NCBI GenBank assembly: GCA_018257865.1
Contig: JAEUBA010000034.1
Location: 62,001-126,000, forward strand
Direction of reading: 5' to 3'
Length of the DNA stretch: 64,000 bases
Source: Stereocaulon alpinum
Taxonomy: Eukaryota > Ascomycota > Lecanoromycetes > Lecanorales > Stereocaulaceae
How positions within the stretch are numbered: the first letter of the stretch is position 1; each line of letters opens with the position of its first letter. Below the pieces are notes generated by a model. The model made no database searches. It was not told where the DNA came from and saw only the letters and a program-made list of their open reading frames with translations. Shown piece after piece: positions 23,158-34,808 of the stretch. The position numbers and the translations under genes are program-made.

Positions 23158-26100
23158 TCATCCCTCGGCATCCTGGTTGGCAAGATTGTGTTTGCCAGAG
23201 CTCTGAAGGATCTCTGTCCCCAAGACCTGCGTCGGCTTCTTGCTATTCTCCTTATCCATACGATTCCTCCACTTCTTCCCCTTCGCACTGAGCTCTCTCA
23301 AATTCTGAAGATACGAGCTCAGCGCTTCACCTTCTTCTGGTGCCTCTGGTGTATCGAGATGCTTCTTTCTGCGCGCTTGGCAAGCCTCGTATAAGGTCCT
23401 CGCTCTTCGTTGTGAGGCAATCTTTGTCAAAGAGTATTCGATTGACCAGCTGTCTTCGGCAGTAAAGTGGTCGGGACGGAGAACGAATTTGCCGTTTACT
23501 TTATTGCGGACGGTAAGCGTCATGGCGAGAATATCTTGGCCTGAAGAGGCTGCCTCATCTGCCTCAGCGAGCTCTTCGTTTATGGAATCGATGAACGGCT
23601 GGTCAGCTTCAGTCGGGAACTCTTCCTCTTCTGCTCCCAGCATGAAAGGTACGTATTGCCTTCCTGCCTCTGCATCTGAGGCAGCTTGAGTATCATCTTC
23701 GGCCTCGTTCATGTTTTCGCTTGTTGCAGTTGCGCTTTGCTCGGAGCTTTGACTTTCGTCTTCGCTGGGGTTCACACTTTCGTGTTCACCGAGACTTTCT
23801 TCAGTGTCGCTGTCTTCCTCCACGTTCTCCACAAGCTCCTCGTTTTCCGCGCTTCTCTCTATTTCTTCGGATACTTCATTACTTTCCTCTTCCTCGGACT
23901 GCGCTTGGTCGATTTCGTCATCTTGTTTTTGGCCTTGCTCTTCGACTTCCTCATCATCCTCAACCACATCTATACCATCCTTATCGCCTTCGCTCCCAGC
24001 CGCTGTTGGAAATACGTCTTCGTCACTATGAGCATTGCTCTTGTTGGTATAAAGAGCACCTTGGTTTATGGCACCTTTCTCGTCAGACGTTAGCTCGCTT
24101 TCTTCAAATTCGTCATCCTCTACATCTTGCTCTTTGCTTGGATCATCGACAGAAAATTCGTCCTTCTCCATTGCCTCTTGTACGTCAGCCTGAATGTTTT
24201 CCCATCTAGAATCATCTTCCTCCTCATCTTCTTGTGACTCAATTTCTTCTCCGCGATGCAAACCAAGGATGTTTCGATTGAAGGCCTCAACCCGAGCCTC
24301 ATTCTGTGATTGAATCTCGGCGACTTGTTCCTCGGTCACGGGTTCAGCGAAGATGTACATGAAGGGTGTTGCTGCCTCGCGAGTTTCGAAATGTAAGCGG
24401 ATTGACTATTCGCATTAGTGATATGTATGGCATAGCTGAGCTCAAGACTCACCGTCTCGGGGAAATTCTTGGTGGCTTTGTTCAGAATCTTATTCAGAAG
24501 ATCCAAACTCAGTTTGAATTCCTGATCGCCAATCGATGTATCCCATTGACCATGAATTGTCGAGTCCATCTCTGGTAAGCTAATATATTGGAAGCCAAAT
24601 ATCCTGTCCACGTTGTGGAAGGCGACGAAGATGCCATCCATTCTTCCCATCCTCACCTGCATGGAGTACTTTAAGAACGCGGCCCGGATCATGTCGTAGT
24701 ACTCTCGCTCGTAAGACTCCCACTCCCCTAGACGACTCTTGATCTGATAACCTAGTCCATGCTCGTAACGCTCAACGTCCATCCGGATAGACACCACCGC
24801 TCTTGTCTTAAGGTCAAACATGCCCGTACCTGGTAAGCGCGCGTCATGAGCATCCAGCTGCGATCGCATCAAAAAGTCGCCCATCGTGGAGTAATGGAAA
24901 GTCTCAGGTTCCAATTGTTCTTCATTGGTAACTTGGTGGGGACTTGTTTTACGGTATCTCTCGTAGTCTTCAGTATCCAACGTGAGCAACTTTTCCATTG
25001 ACTTCCCTAGCATGCTCAGAACATTGGCGGTGTCAAATTGCTTGTCAGCGTCAATAGCGTATAAACCATCCTTCCATCTCAGGAAGATGGCTGATGGGGC
25101 ACGCTGCAGTTGCGTGAAGCTTGTTAAGGTTGCAGGAAACGACTTCGATAGCATAGAGGTATTGATCGGACGCCACTGAGAAAGGAGAAAATGGAAATGC
25201 GCTAACGCTGCGGTCATGCTGGAAGTTGATCCAACATACCGCTTTCCATGCATTTTGGCAATTCGCTTGAGCGACTCATCCTTTGAGGATGTGATGTATT
25301 CCTTCAATGCGTTGAAATCGAAATCGGCTACAGGCATGATCGTTTGTAGGTACGGGTCAAAGTTGTAGACGCGAGATCTGGGATCTTGAAGCTGATATAC
25401 GCCTGGACTGAAACTGAATTAGCAAGGCTCTGATAAACCTGTAAAAGCGCATACTTGAACAGAACTCTCTCTAATCCATATGATAGCCTAGGTACTGGGG
25501 CCTGATCGATCTCGATGGCTGCTTCTCGTTAGCCTTGAGTGCAGGGTTTCAACTCCTCGACTCACGTAGTATCTCAAGTTTGCTTGCATCAGCCTTCTCG
25601 ATGTCTGTTTCGGACACCTTCCTGTTGCCTTTTAATGCGGTTCGAAGGGAATCTAAGCCATAGATTTTGGACATAATTGTCGTAGATTTCCCCTCTGAGG
25701 GATCTATCAACCGAAATGGCTGATCGGGGCCTAATAGAGGCTTCTTGGTCGGAGTAGATAGTTGCTTCTTGATCGGAGTAGATAGTTGCTTCTTGATCGG
25801 AGTAGATAGTTGCTTCTTGATCGGAGTAGACAGTTGCTTCTTGATCGGAGTGGATAGTTGCTTCTTGATCGGAGTAGATAGGTTTGCCTGATCGAGCCTA
25901 GAACTAGTTCGTCTCACCACTGCTTTACGGAACAGGGACTGGGTCAGTCTCAGCCCTGACTTTTGTTCAGCTTCGGCTAGGCCCTTTGGTTGATCGTCAT
26001 CTTGGGCTTTCGACCTCCGTTCTACCGTCTTCTGCGAAGTGATGCGGGCCTTCATTGACCCTTGCTTAGCACCTTTTGGCTGTGGCGGACTGTTTTGCGG

Positions 26101-26968
26101 GTTTGGCTTCAGAACCTCTATAACATTATCTCCTAGCGTTTCCACCGTTGGCTCTTCTACAGGTTTAATAACAACCGATCTTGTATCCGCTTCCTCCGCC
26201 ATCTCTTTCCGCAAGTCTTTCGGGCGTGCACTTTTAGCTGTACTCTTATTCTTTTTCGATTTGGGGACCTTCGGCTCAGCGTTTCTTCTAGCAACAGATA
26301 AGCGACGTAATTCTCCTCTCAAACAGCCCGCAACAGAATCATACCTCTTTCCCACTTTGGTCCTAGGCTTCGCACGTTGAGGCGCAGCGACAGGCTGTTT
26401 GCGAGATCCCTTCAACTCCTTAGGCTCGTCTTGATGTCCGCCTGCATTGAATGCTTTACTAGTCTGCATTGCGAGCATCTGCTCGCGACGTTGCGCTGCA
26501 AATATTCGCTGAAGCTTCTGCTGTGCAAGGTCTATACTGGGCGTAGGGGACTTTGATCTTGGGGCAGATGGCTATCCAATAATCAGTGAACAACTTTTCT
26601 CCTAGGCGATATATGCTGCCAAAGCATTGAAGAAAAGGACTGACGTTCTCCACACCCTTGGGCTCAGCCTTTGGCTCTTGTGTGGTCTCATGCTGGATGC
26701 CCTTCGTCTTGCTTCTAACTGGATCATTTCCAAACATGAAACCCCTAATCATGTCCCTGAATGCCCGCCTGGTAGCAGAATACTCATCCTTCCCAGTTTC
26801 CGTTGAGAACTCCCCAGGAGCCTTTGGCGCTTCATTGCTGTCTCCTGGCGCCGAGTATCGATATCCCCGTGTCCGTCCTCTCTCCACACCAGTATTCTGC
26901 AAGCGGCACGACAAGCAGACATATCCTTGGCTAGGGGTGAGCACACCTCTGGCAACCCTGACACTCAT
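23158..26968 (-). CDS. PET127: Mitochondrial RNA-processing protein Pet127
   Basis: Membrane-associated mitochondrial protein needed for 5' processing and turnover of mitochondrial RNAs. Five exons: 26968-26645, 26571-25566, 25518-25455, 25407-24453, 24405-23158; introns 73, 47, 47 and 47 nt; 1198 aa. The N-terminus (MSVRVARGVLTPSQGYVCLS) fits a presequence. A basic, low-complexity region follows and contains a tandem octapeptide repeat. The Pet127 core starts at about residue 455 (LERVLFNPGVYQLQDPRSRV, across two splice sites) and runs to about 820, with FLRWKDGLYAIDADKQFDTA and SIRLHFETREAATPFMYIFA. The C-terminal third is extremely acidic (Glu/Asp runs). Divergent from VPS68 across 258 bp. 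Confidence 0.93.
25741..25882. repeat. Coding 24-bp minisatellite in PET127, about 6 units
   Basis: The 24-bp unit CTTCTTGATCGGAGTAGATA+GTTG is repeated nearly six times with only a few single-base differences (the last unit is truncated). On the coding strand it encodes the octapeptide QLSTPIKK, and the C-terminal copy has diverged to LSTPTKKP. Near identity of the units points to recent slippage or unequal crossing-over, so copy number is likely polymorphic between strains. Confidence 0.95.
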
Positions 26969-27225
26969 CCAGAGGGAATTTGACCCTTGAGTAGTAGAGT
27001 AATTGAGGTCCTAAACACGATAATGTTCAGTCGCAGTGTCTAACGCGTTAAAAGTTCTGGACAGGGATCTCGAAGCGGTTAAACTTGCAGGGATGAATGA
27101 CGCTAATATAGCGGCCTTGTTCAGCCTCTCGGACCAGCTTTGGTATCATCATCTCAGACAGCTACTCATCTATCATAGTGTGAAAGTACGGATACTCATT
27201 ACAAAGTCCTCTTTGATCTCACACA
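26969..27225. promoter_or_regulatory. Short bidirectional promoter, PET127/VPS68
   Basis: Only 257 bp separate the two divergent start codons, so the promoters must overlap. No canonical TATA box or named factor site was recognised. Confidence 0.45.
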
Positions 27226-27905
27226 ATGAGCAGCTCCAGACTATTCCGCTTCCCCAAACCCGAGTGGCTCAATAGCCCAAATACGCGGACAGCAGGCGTC
27301 TACCTTGCTGGCGCACTGGTAAGTCTCCCTTAACACAATCTGTCCGAGAGACTAGGCTCTAACTGTGGGAACAGTTCTCCCTCGGGTTCTTCTTCTTCAT
27401 CGATGCCTCAACCTACTCTAAATCGAACAAAAATGGCGGAGATGTCCACATCAAATTTGTCGACTGGGTACCTGGCATCTGCTCAGCGCTTGGAATGCTG
27501 GTCATCAACTCAATAGAAAAGACACGATTAAGTGCGGACAGCTACAGCTATTCTGGTACTGGGGTTGCCTGGAAAGCGAGATTGGTGCTGTTCCTGGGGT
27601 TTGCCTTGATGGCCGGAGGGTTGGCAGGTTCCGTGGTGAGTGTTGTCGTAGGACTCGGAGGCGCAGAAAGCATTTCTGACAAAACATTGTACAGGCTGTT
27701 CTGGTTCTCAAGTACATCGTCCCGCAGTACTCCTTCCCAACATTGTATTTCGGTGTTGCAAATGTCATTGCAAATGGATTGATCATGCTAAGGTATGTAT
27801 CCTCAACACCCGAACTCGACGTCATTGCTAACACTGAACAGCTCCGTTGTGCTTTGGGTATCGCAGAACATGGAAGACGATTATACGTACAACTTGGCGC
27901 TCTGA
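27226..27905 (+). CDS. VPS68: Vps68 (UPF0220/TMEM50 family) membrane protein
   Basis: 171 aa from four exons: 27226-27318, 27375-27635, 27695-27792, 27842-27905; introns 56, 59 and 49 nt with good GT..AG signals. Four hydrophobic helices are visible: GVYLAGALFSLGFFFFID (about 24-41), VDWVPGICSALGMLVINSIE, WKARLVLFLGFALMAGGLAG, and FGVANVIANGLIMLSSVVLW, ending NMEDDYTYNLAL. This is the standard layout of Vps68, which acts with Vps55 in endosome-to-vacuole traffic in yeast. The start follows the divergent PET127 promoter and gives the conserved FRFPKPEWL. Confidence 0.93.
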
Positions 27906-28215
27906 CTGGACATACTCATTGGAGGCATACATGTACAACAGCTATGATGAGATACGGGCTGGTAGCGACGGCGTTTTTGAATATAAAGATGATAGAGACT
28001 TTCTCAATATCCACGCAGTATGAGCAGAGTGCAAGCAGAGTTTGCTTGGACGGTTGGACGATATGCAGATTAATGTCCTTGGGGTGCTGATTATGTCCAG
28101 ATTTACACAGATCTAGAAAGCTCAGCAGAAGCTACTATCCTCATCTACCAATGTACCTGGGAAGGTGTCTTGTTAAGAAATACTGTACAAAGGGATTGTG
28201 GCCTGTCCTGGCTAA
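27906..28215. other. Short gap, no gene
   Basis: About 310 bp between the VPS68 stop and the decayed end of the ADH-like relic. Nothing recognised. Confidence 0.4.
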
Positions 28216-29430
28216 TGGTGCAATGGCAGTCATTCCTCCCACGCTGGCCTTCTCCTCCCCAGCAGTGAAAGCAGCATCCCAGTCCTCCAATACGAACTTG
28301 CCAACCACTCTCAACTCACCACTCCTCCCGCTTTTCACTACACAGCCTCAAACATCTTGATCTGCGACTAGATATAGTCTATTTCATACATGAACCAGAT
28401 GTTTCCTGTATCAGTATTGTTTTTGTCGAAAGGGACTAGAAGGGAAAGCAACCATTTCGAAAGCAAATAACCCTGCATCGTGTATCTTCACATGGCCCCC
28501 AAAAGCCAAGCCGATAACAGGTGGAAAAGAGGAAGGAAATGCTTACCTTCCTCTTACTCATCAGATACCAATGCACAACCCTCCCATACGGCACCGCCAC
28601 ATCATCTCGCATCCCATCCATCAAGCTGACCCTCCCGCCCATCCTCAACCTCAGAACCCCACCCACCAAATGCGTGGACTTGGCAGCTTCAAATAGACTG
28701 ACATCAAGGAAAGTATCCAGCTCTCCCCACATCTCCAACGACTTCGCATCAACCCCCACGTCCCAAGCGATCGCCACAATGTCCACCTTCCCACCATCGA
28801 ATCTCTTCTTCAACACCTCCAACATGCCGTTATCCCTCCCCATAGCAAGTATCCGTGCGCCCCAAGCCAGAGCTACCAAAACAGCCCCACCCCAAAACTT
28901 CCTGTTGCACAATTTACAACGACAATTAGAGTCCGATATCCTCGAGTCCACCAATACTCCAGACATAGACACTAATCCCTCGACTTCACACCCAACCCCC
29001 CCTTCAGAAACACGTCCCAGCAGTCGAGCACATTGCACGTCTCACATCTAGACAGTTCCATACCAGCATGTCCTTCAAAGATAACCAAAAAAATAAACGA
29101 ACTACAAAGCATGCTTGAACCTTCAACTACACCAACCATTTACCAAAATACCAAACTAACGCACTACTCAAGCAACCCTCACAACATACATGCCATCCCT
29201 CTACTCCCCCTCTTCAACCTTCGCCCTCCCCTCTGTGAACCCCTCACGCATCCTACTCAAATTCCCCTTAATCAAACCTATTCCTCCCCCTAATAAGGTA
29301 ATCACATGCACCAACTGTCCAGGCAGGCTTCAACCCAACGAAGTGGCGTCCGGACCCATGGTTGCGATCCGCTAGTGCCGGGTATGAGTGGGGTGCGGAA
29401 GGTAGATTGGTGGGTGCCGTTGGCGGTCGA
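28216..29430 (-). pseudogene. Zinc-type alcohol dehydrogenase-like (MDR) gene, heavily decayed
   Basis: On the minus strand, fragments of one MDR dehydrogenase appear in order but in different frames with stops between. They are PLIPGTSG then IATMGPDATSL (about 29400-29330), GLEDIGL near 28960, GGAAVLVALAW-like sequence with ILAMGRDNGMLEVLKKRFDG (about 28910-28790), FDVSLFEAAKSTHLVGGVLRL (about 28720-28650), GGRVSLMDGMRDDVAVPYGRV, then a probable old intron from the GTAAGC after SKRK to ATACAG, FMYEIDYI with a stop, and finally VVGKFVLEDWDAAFTAGEE near the C-terminus. At least four stops or frameshifts interrupt it. The Rossmann glycines are partly lost. The relic sits on an unusually G-rich strand. 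Confidence 0.75.
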
Positions 29431-30129
29431 GATGGCGGTTGGGATGTGGGGTATGGTGGTGGCGGGTGTAGGGATGGGCGTTGGGAGGGTTGGTGGAGGT
29501 GTTGGGGAGGTGTGACGGGGAGGGGGTGGGTATGAATTCACGTGGGAGCTAGATGCGTAGGCAGGTTGAAAGATGAGAGAGTAACATGTATGTATTGAAC
29601 CCAAGGTACATCTCTGAGACGTCATAAAGTGACTTGTATCTATCTAGGCGGACATATGCAATGGTCCTCTCCGCGAGTCTTCTGATTGCAGCTCTGGAAC
29701 GCCTGCTTGCAAAATGCTGTTGGTCCTTGGTATGGAGATACTGGAGAATGTTTTCGTGAAGCCCGCGCATATAGGGATAGTGTTCGGTTTAACATCTTCG
29801 AAGATGAGATCCAGAAAAGTCTTCAATTAGCTTGGTTATGTATGAAGGTCGAAAAATAGGTTGCTGGGGAAATCTATATATGTATCAAGAAATCAATGCT
29901 AGGTATATCCGGAATTGTTAATTTTGCTCTGCCATGTCACTCTGCCATTAAACACTCTAGATCGCTTCCTGGCATTAAACACTCTGAATCGCTTCCCGGC
30001 ATTAAGCACTTTGAATCGCCCTCACTTCATATCCGACGTTACCCAGCCAACTAATCTCTCTCAACTGCATCCTGAAAATAGGAAAATACACTCACTCTAG
30101 TTCCTCAGATCGAATGTTATATCAGTCAA
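29431..30129. other. Intergenic; G-rich tract and three-unit tandem repeat
   Basis: Contains a GT/GGT-rich stretch (about 29395-29530) and the 27-bp tandem repeat listed separately. No supported gene. Confidence 0.4.
29944..30024. repeat. 27-bp tandem repeat, three units
   Basis: Units begin at 29944, 29971 and 29998 with consensus GGCATTAAACACTCTGAATC followed by GCTTCCC. The middle unit differs from its neighbours by 4-6 bases. It lies just downstream of the 2EXR-type gene. Confidence 0.85.
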
Positions 30130-32112
30130 TCAATACGTATTCAGAAGCTCTCCGTTGCCCTCATTCTCCAGTATCTCAATCACATCCCGTTCAGATATCT
30201 CATACTCTTTCAATCCCGTAATCTGGAAAAGCTCAAAGTCTGTGTTCGCACTTTCCAGCATCTGCTCTACTGAAGAGAAAGTATGGTGCTGAGCCATATG
30301 AGAGGCCAGCACATCTTCTTCTTCCATGGTCCCGCTGTCTATGGCGTAGCGAATGGGCCTGGGGCCCTTTGGGTAGTGGAGAACAATCCATCGCCGGTTG
30401 ACTTGGACTTTGTAAACACCGTCGAGGCCAGTGAGAGGTGAGAGCATACGGCGTCTTGGTTCGAGTGCTTTCGGTTCAATGGTCTCGATGCAAAAATTGT
30501 TCCTAGGACCATGCGAGTACCGTTGAAAGGTTCCCAGCCGATTCTCGGCGTACTCGGATGTATTCAGGAAGACCTTGACTTCGAATGTAATGCCACAGCG
30601 GTCCTCAACCTTTCTTGTGAGAGTGCTAGACCGTGTTGCCTGTGGTGCGTGCAGACTTATTTCCAACGTCAAGGTCTTCAAGCTTGGGAAGCACTGCTTT
30701 TGCTTGGATACCAGACCTTCAAGGGCGTTTCGGTACATCTCGCACTGGGCTTCCTCGTCCAAGGTATGTTTGCGGCATTCTTCGGGATCTTGGCGCAACT
30801 GATAGGCTAACAGGTCTGCAGATGTTGAGGACCCGAAAACGTCTTTTGGAGTACATAGGTCGACAATGGCGGATGGGGCAAGGGAGATCTGCATATTGAG
30901 GTGCTTGAAGTACGTCATATAGTCCTCGTTCCTGTAGTTGCCGTGCATGGATTGGCTGTCGTTGGTGAGGGTTGTTGGCTCATTGTTCGCGTCCTCCCCT
31001 AGTCTGTCCCTGTGCAGGGCCCAAGAATTGACGCGGAAGAATACTTCAACCAATTCGTCATGGAACTGCTCGCTCACGTTGCAATAATTATTGCGGATTT
31101 CATCCAATTGACGTTCCCAGGTGGCACGGTCGGGCTTGTGCTTACTTGCACAGCAGTTGCTCGGGCATTTGAATGAGGACTCGTGGTCTGACATCGGTGT
31201 GTGTAAATCCACAAGATACCCATAGATCTGCAAGGTGTAGAAATGGAGTCAGTCTCGGGTTTAGCTAATTGAAAAAGGCTTTGCGTTGAATGTACGTACC
31301 TGATCTCTGATTTCTCTTGGTAGTTGCAGCAAGGGAAAGTGATTGAGCTTCGGAGGTGAGCCTTCGGATAGCTCCTTCGTTTTGACCGAGGCTTGATAAA
31401 TATCTCCGTACGCTCCGCCCTCATCGTGATTGCTGTCCACGCTATACTCCATTGTAGTATCCACCGGGTCTATTAGTTTGGTCCCTTTCTCTTCGTTTTT
31501 GAGAGGGCCCTTTATAGTATCTTTGAAGTATGGGTAATCAGGCTGTTCATTTGGCATTGTATGGTTGTCGGTCCGTTGATCCCTCATCCATCCACGTACG
31601 TCTCGGGCTCTATCTGTTGTCCTCTCGTGAACCTTGAAATCATGGTAGTCGAGGGGTGGCTTGGTATGCGCGTAGCCACCCAACATCGGGTCCCCAAAGT
31701 TCTGACGGCAGTACTCTAGAATCAACGATGACGCTGAGAACCGATAGCGGAATTCCCATTCTAGATGTAGGATGAGCCTGAACTTCAAGGATGTTAGTCC
31801 GTGCCAGCTTCCGATCTGTCTTGGATCGACTCGGAAGCTTGTACGTACCAATTCATTCACTCCGCCGTTTCCGGCGGCGACCAAATCGTCAAGCCAGACC
31901 AGAATCCCGTTGACATCGCTTGGAAGACATTGTAAAGCATCGCTGGCGTAGCCCCACTTCAAGAATGCTGCAATCATCGCGACATAGATGAGAAGAAATT
32001 GAAGTCGAGGATCTGTTCGCAGAAAGCCATTGTGTGGCCAATGCCCCCATCCTATATCGTTGTCGTCGCTGCGTGGATGTAGACATTGTGTGTCCATCGA
32101 AGACGAAGCCAT
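30130..32112 (-). CDS. 2EXR/F-box-like domain protein, unknown function
   Basis: Exons 32112-31849, 31782-31300 and 31227-30130. The 72-nt second intron (GTACGT..TTGCAG) joins HFPLLQLPREIRDQ to IYGYLV, giving the LPREIRDxIY motif that opens the fungal 2EXR/F-box-like domain. The first intron (31848-31783, 66 nt) is inferred: it has a perfect GTACGT donor and GACTAAC branch site, but it is in frame and stop-free, so retention would add 22 residues (614 or 636 aa). The N-terminal 240 residues contain a hydrophobic stretch (LQFLLIYVAMIAAFLKWGY) and ILHLEWEFRYRFSASSLILE. The C-terminal domain resembles short fungal proteins found near HET-type genes. Function cannot be inferred. Confidence 0.8.
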
Positions 32113-33475
32113 TCCTCTTCACTTGACGAAAGCTATCCAACTGAGTAATTGTAGTCTGAGGATCCGTGGCGGGAATCTCCAGTTACTGGTACGAGGTAAA
32201 GGCAATGTACTGAACTCTTTGAAAAGATATACAAGAAAGATATTCGAATCGTATAATGAAAAGGTTTCATGTGCGGCATCATGTAATTTTGAGAGCACTG
32301 AAGCTTTGCTCCAAGCTCATGAGCCGCCCAGATTATGGGGTAGTCTCTCACCCCGTTTGGGCAGTAGAAGCTACCAGTCTCTAAGTATTAGAATAGGGCT
32401 TGAGAGAGTTCCACACATCATTGCTCGCACGCAAATTACTCAGTATAATCGGTCCCCACGAGGACTAAACGTGGTATGCAGACTTCAAGGACGAGCCCTC
32501 GCAGGTAATCCTCAAATCATATGCACGCACCTCATGCCCAAATGGCAGCGTATTGTGACGAAGTCATGCGACGCTGAATAGACAAGGGCTCCTCTATTGC
32601 TCTTTTGCGTTTGCGTTTTTCCATCTGGTGGATACCTGGACCAATCGACTACGAGTTCATCACATGGATTGAAGACATCGCTACCACGTCCACAGCGCAA
32701 GAAGCAAGAAGTTGCCGGCGAGATCCGAGAAAATTGGGTGTGAGCAGGAATCAGAAGACATTTTACATGAACATAACGGAAAATGAGACATTTCGAGAGA
32801 GTAAGTGCGTCATCTATGAGCTTGTTCGAGGCCATTAATGGGGACATGTTCCACAAAACCTTCGCCAAGGGAAAGTGACATTTCCCGGCCAGAATCAGAA
32901 TCTGGTGAATTGTTCGCTGATTTAGATCATGACTAACATAAGTTGTGACCCAGCCGCATACGAATGTGCTGCTCTTTTGTTAACTGTTGCCGACCCCGCG
33001 ATCGCTATCAGGCCATAACTTATCAATTAATTGTACAAATTTGGATGGTGACAGGAATTTATCGAAGGTCTGTTGGTCCGGCCTTGATTAAAGTGACGCT
33101 AAGCCTACCTTGGTCCTTACCGTAATCAAATTGCCGAGACTGCCAAAAGCGAGCCAATAATAATTAATGAGCCAATAAGCCAATCTTTGCGACCCGGGCT
33201 TGGCATCAAGTGTCCAATCTCGCATGTATCTCTTTGGCTCAGCCTCCAGGTAGCACGATGCACAGTACCTTAATTCACGTTACAGGCAATCGCCGTGTTC
33301 CTCACCTACCTTACCTTAGTCACCCCACGAAAATAGACATAGACGGTTAAGTTACCGGGCCAGTGAACATGGATAAAGCTGCAGCTCTCCCCACCTTCGG
33401 GATGCAGGTACAACGGCCCCTTTGCTTCTTTGATTTCGTGAAACATCCGTTCATCACACACCAAGACACCTCAAA
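32113..33475. promoter_or_regulatory. Divergent intergenic region, 2EXR gene / purine permease-like gene
   Basis: 1.36 kb without a supported gene. The right half (about 32880-33350) is AT-rich and holds a cluster of three CCAAT boxes plus TATC/GATA-like sites (about 33006, 33018). CCAAT boxes bind the HAP/CBC complex and GATA sites bind nitrogen regulators in fungi. Assignment to the downstream NUP gene is inference. Confidence 0.45.
33154..33184 (+). promoter_or_regulatory. Three CCAAT boxes within 31 bp
   Basis: CCAAT occurs at 33154-33158, 33172-33176 and 33180-33184, all on the plus strand, about 300 bp upstream of the NUP start codon. The motif is seen directly; binding by the HAP/CBC complex is inferred. 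Confidence 0.5.
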
Positions 33476-34808
33476 ATGCCCTCACTCACTGCTATCAGCC
33501 AATTTCTGGCGGCTTCATTAATACTGTGTCTAGCGTCTGCGAAACCCTTGATCGATATCGAAGCTCGATGGGGCAAGAAATGCATCAAGCCGAAGGTCTT
33601 CATCATCGATATGTTCCCTCCCGAAGGCGACGTCTGGTACGGGATTCCCGAGTTCAATTTGCTGGCAAAGAATATCACTGTGCCTGGGGCTTCACCACTC
33701 TATCCTGACGTCCATTGCACTGCCAATGAAGAAGTCTGCCAGATCGTGACTGGCGAGTCTGGTAGGCTTGTATCGCTTGTTCTCTTAACACAATGGCTCA
33801 CGTTCCCTCAGAAATCAATGCTGCCAGTAGTATTACTGCCCTCACCTTCTCTGGCCTTTTCGACTTCAAGACAACATACTTCTTAATAGCGGGGATCGCT
33901 GGTATCAATCCCAAGGTAGCTACATTGGGCTCGGTTACGTTTGCAAAGTACGCTGTGCAAGTCGCATTGCAGTACGAATTCGATGCGCGTGAGATTCCTT
34001 CCAATTTCACGACCGGGTAAGCCTGGCACCTGTCGTTTGTTCAGCACTAGAAGCTAAGAGCAATAGCTACGTTCCACAAGGAAGCACCAGCCCAACCCAA
34101 TACCCTCAGAGCATCTACGGCACTGAAGTCTTCGAAGTCAACGACGCCCTCCGCCAAATTGCCATCGGCTTCGCTCAAACCGCCACCCTGAACGATTCCG
34201 CCGACGCAATGGCCTACCGTGCCCATTATGCGACCACGAACGCCTATAAAGCTGGCAGCGAGGGTCCCAGCGTGCTTGGGTGCGACGTGGCAACCTCAGA
34301 CGTCTACTTTAGCGGTGCTCTTCTGAGCGAGGCATTCGAAAACACCACAAAGCTGTTCACCAACGGAAGTGCTGTCTATTGTACCACAGCCCAGGAAGAC
34401 AATGCTACACTCGAAGCTCTTCTACGCGGTGCCATCAAGAATCTTACCGACTTCTCTCGCATCATCGTCATGCGTACAGCTTCAGACTTCGATCGACCAT
34501 ATATTGGAGAGGCAGACAATGTCGCAGATGCCAACCTTCAGAATCTCTTCTATGCAAACCAAGGCGGCTTCGAGCCAGCTATCCAGAACATCTACCTAGC
34601 CGGTATCAAAGTTGTGGAAGGCATCCTCAATGGGTGGGACAGCACCTTTCACAAGGGTATCCCTGCCCCCAACTACATTGGAGACATCTTCGGCAGCCTC
34701 GGAGGAAAGCCTGACTTCGGGCCAGGGTCGACGTTCAACAATAATCCTGTGAAGAAGAGGAGCCAGAAGGGAAGAAACGCTGCGCGAGGGTATTCTGACG
34801 CGTCCTGA
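33476..34808 (+). CDS. Purine nucleoside permease (NUP) family protein, secreted
   Basis: 410 aa from exons 33476-33761, 33812-34016 and 34067-34808 (introns 50 and 50 nt). A signal peptide is evident (LTAISQFLAASLILCLASA, about 4-22). The NUP fold, related to nucleoside phosphorylases, has KPKVFIIDMFPPEGDVWYGI, then FDFKTTYFLIAGIAGINPKVATLGSV, YVPQGSTSPTQYP, SVLGCDVATSDVYFSGALLS and IVMRTASDFDRPY. The Candida NUP protein was described as a nucleoside permease, but the sequence looks like a soluble secreted or cell-wall enzyme. Reading this one as nucleoside scavenging is inference. The last residues are basic. Confidence 0.9.

Noticed and set aside
23686..24209. Plus-strand ORFs with hydrophobic, Ser/Leu-rich translations
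   Set aside because: Complement of the acidic Glu/Asp tract of PET127, which gives Ser/Phe/Leu-rich antisense frames.
28521..29051. 176-residue plus ORF, Thr/Ser/Pro-rich
   Set aside because: Antisense to the ADH-like relic, whose fragments in the minus frames match a real family; the plus ORF exists because of strand skew.
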